Source of the DNA: Bacillota bacterium
GTDB taxonomy: Bacteria > Bacillota > Clostridia > Peptostreptococcales > Anaerovoracaceae
DNA length: 5,606 nt
Reading direction: 5' to 3'
Assembly (NCBI GenBank): GCA_017549385.1
Contig: JAFYUX010000116.1
Coordinates: 1-5,606 of the forward strand
Below, piece by piece: positions 5,200 to 5,606 of the stretch (its first letter is position 1; each line of letters opens with the position of its first letter). The notes beneath the pieces are model-generated. The model did not search any database, was not told the DNA's origin, and worked only from the letters and a program-made list of their open reading frames with translations. Both the position numbers and the translations under genes were made by a program.

Positions 5200-5606
5200 A
5201 TGGTAACAGTAGTAGGCGTAAGATTTAAGCCTGCAGGCAAGGTATACTACTTTGATCCTGCCGGATTTGATCTTTCAGAAGGGTCTCACGTAATCGTAGA
5301 GACTGCCCGCGGCCTGGAGTTTGGCGAGATTACAGCCGAACCTTGTGAGGTTAGCGAAAAGTCTGTTGTTCAGCCTTTAAAGAAGGTTGTTCGTATTGCA
5401 GACGAAAAGGACGAGGAAAAGCACGCAGAAAACATGCGCAAAAAACAGAGTGCTCTCGACACTTGTCAGAAAAAGATTGATGCTCGTGGTCTTGAGATGA
5501 AGCTCATCGACGTTGAGTATACTTTCGATAACACAAAGATTATTTTCTACTTCACTGCTGACGGCAGAGTAGACTTCAGAGAACTGGTAAAGGATCTGGC
5601 AGCAGT
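5200..5606 (+). CDS. ricT: PSP1-domain protein RicT/YaaT, 5' part of the gene
   Basis: The first 135 codons are seen; the gene runs off the window. The opening MVTVVGVRFKPAGKVYYFDP and the 38-46 stretch GLEFGEITA are typical of the YaaT/RicT family. Residues 60-135 (LKKVVRIADEKDE, then KLIDVEYTFDNTKIIFYFTA at 101-120, then DGRVDFRELVKDLAA) form the first part of the PSP1 domain. In Bacillus subtilis RicT works with RicA and RicF in a complex that promotes RNase Y-dependent mRNA maturation and affects sporulation and competence; whether that applies here is inference. The conserved cysteines near the C-terminus of RicT lie beyond the window. The gene follows holB by 25 bases, the same order as in Bacillus (holB then yaaT), which supports the call. 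Confidence 0.93.
   Translation, partial: MVTVVGVRFKPAGKVYYFDPAGFDLSEGSHVIVETARGLEFGEITAEPCEVSEKSVVQPLKKVVRIADEKDEEKHAENMRKKQSALDTCQKKIDARGLEMKLIDVEYTFDNTKIIFYFTADGRVDFRELVKDLAA

Noticed and set aside
1..5606. A hidden defence system, toxin-antitoxin pair, CRISPR array or riboswitch
   Set aside because: No direct repeat array, no toxin or nuclease motif and no recognisable riboswitch core is visible; spacers are all under 80 bases apart from genes recognised above.

Overview
The window reads as chromosomal DNA from a low-to-moderate-GC Gram-positive anaerobe of the class Clostridia. The evidence is the set of protein variants (oligoendopeptidase F, a short Firmicute-type NAD kinase, a MepA-type MATE pump), purine-rich Shine-Dalgarno sites before most genes, and the tmk-holB-ricT cluster typical of Firmicutes. 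A placement near Anaerovoracaceae/Eubacteriales is only a guess from overall flavour. All genes lie on the plus strand and are tightly packed; no gene-free stretch exceeds 300 bases. I see no tRNA, rRNA, CRISPR array, insertion sequence or phage gene.

Left block (1-3467): the 3' end of a pepF-like M3 peptidase gene overlaps nadK by 8 bases. It is followed after 20 bases by an S4-domain RluA-family pseudouridine synthase gene, and after 59 bases by a MATE-family efflux transporter. The synthase gene has an N-terminal extension whose DNA contains a terminator-like hairpin with a T-run. The 59-base spacer before the MATE gene holds a GC-rich palindromic motif that recurs inverted, with one mismatch, inside holB.

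Right block (3468-5606): a strong sigma-A-type promoter with an extended -10 starts right after the MATE stop codon. It drives a 37-residue hydrophobic small membrane protein, then tmk (dTMP kinase), holB (DNA polymerase III delta-prime) and the 5' part of ricT (PSP1-domain protein). Gaps are 5, 3 and 25 bases, so these four look like one operon. tmk supplies dTTP precursor, holB is part of the clamp loader, and ricT belongs to the RicT/YaaT family. The yaaQ and yaaR genes that sit between tmk and holB in Bacillus are absent here.

Nothing in the window is clearly a new multi-gene system; it is mostly housekeeping. The items most worth a second look are the small membrane ORF leading the tmk operon, the intragenic terminator-like hairpin in the pseudouridine synthase gene, and the short palindromic repeats shared between distant positions.
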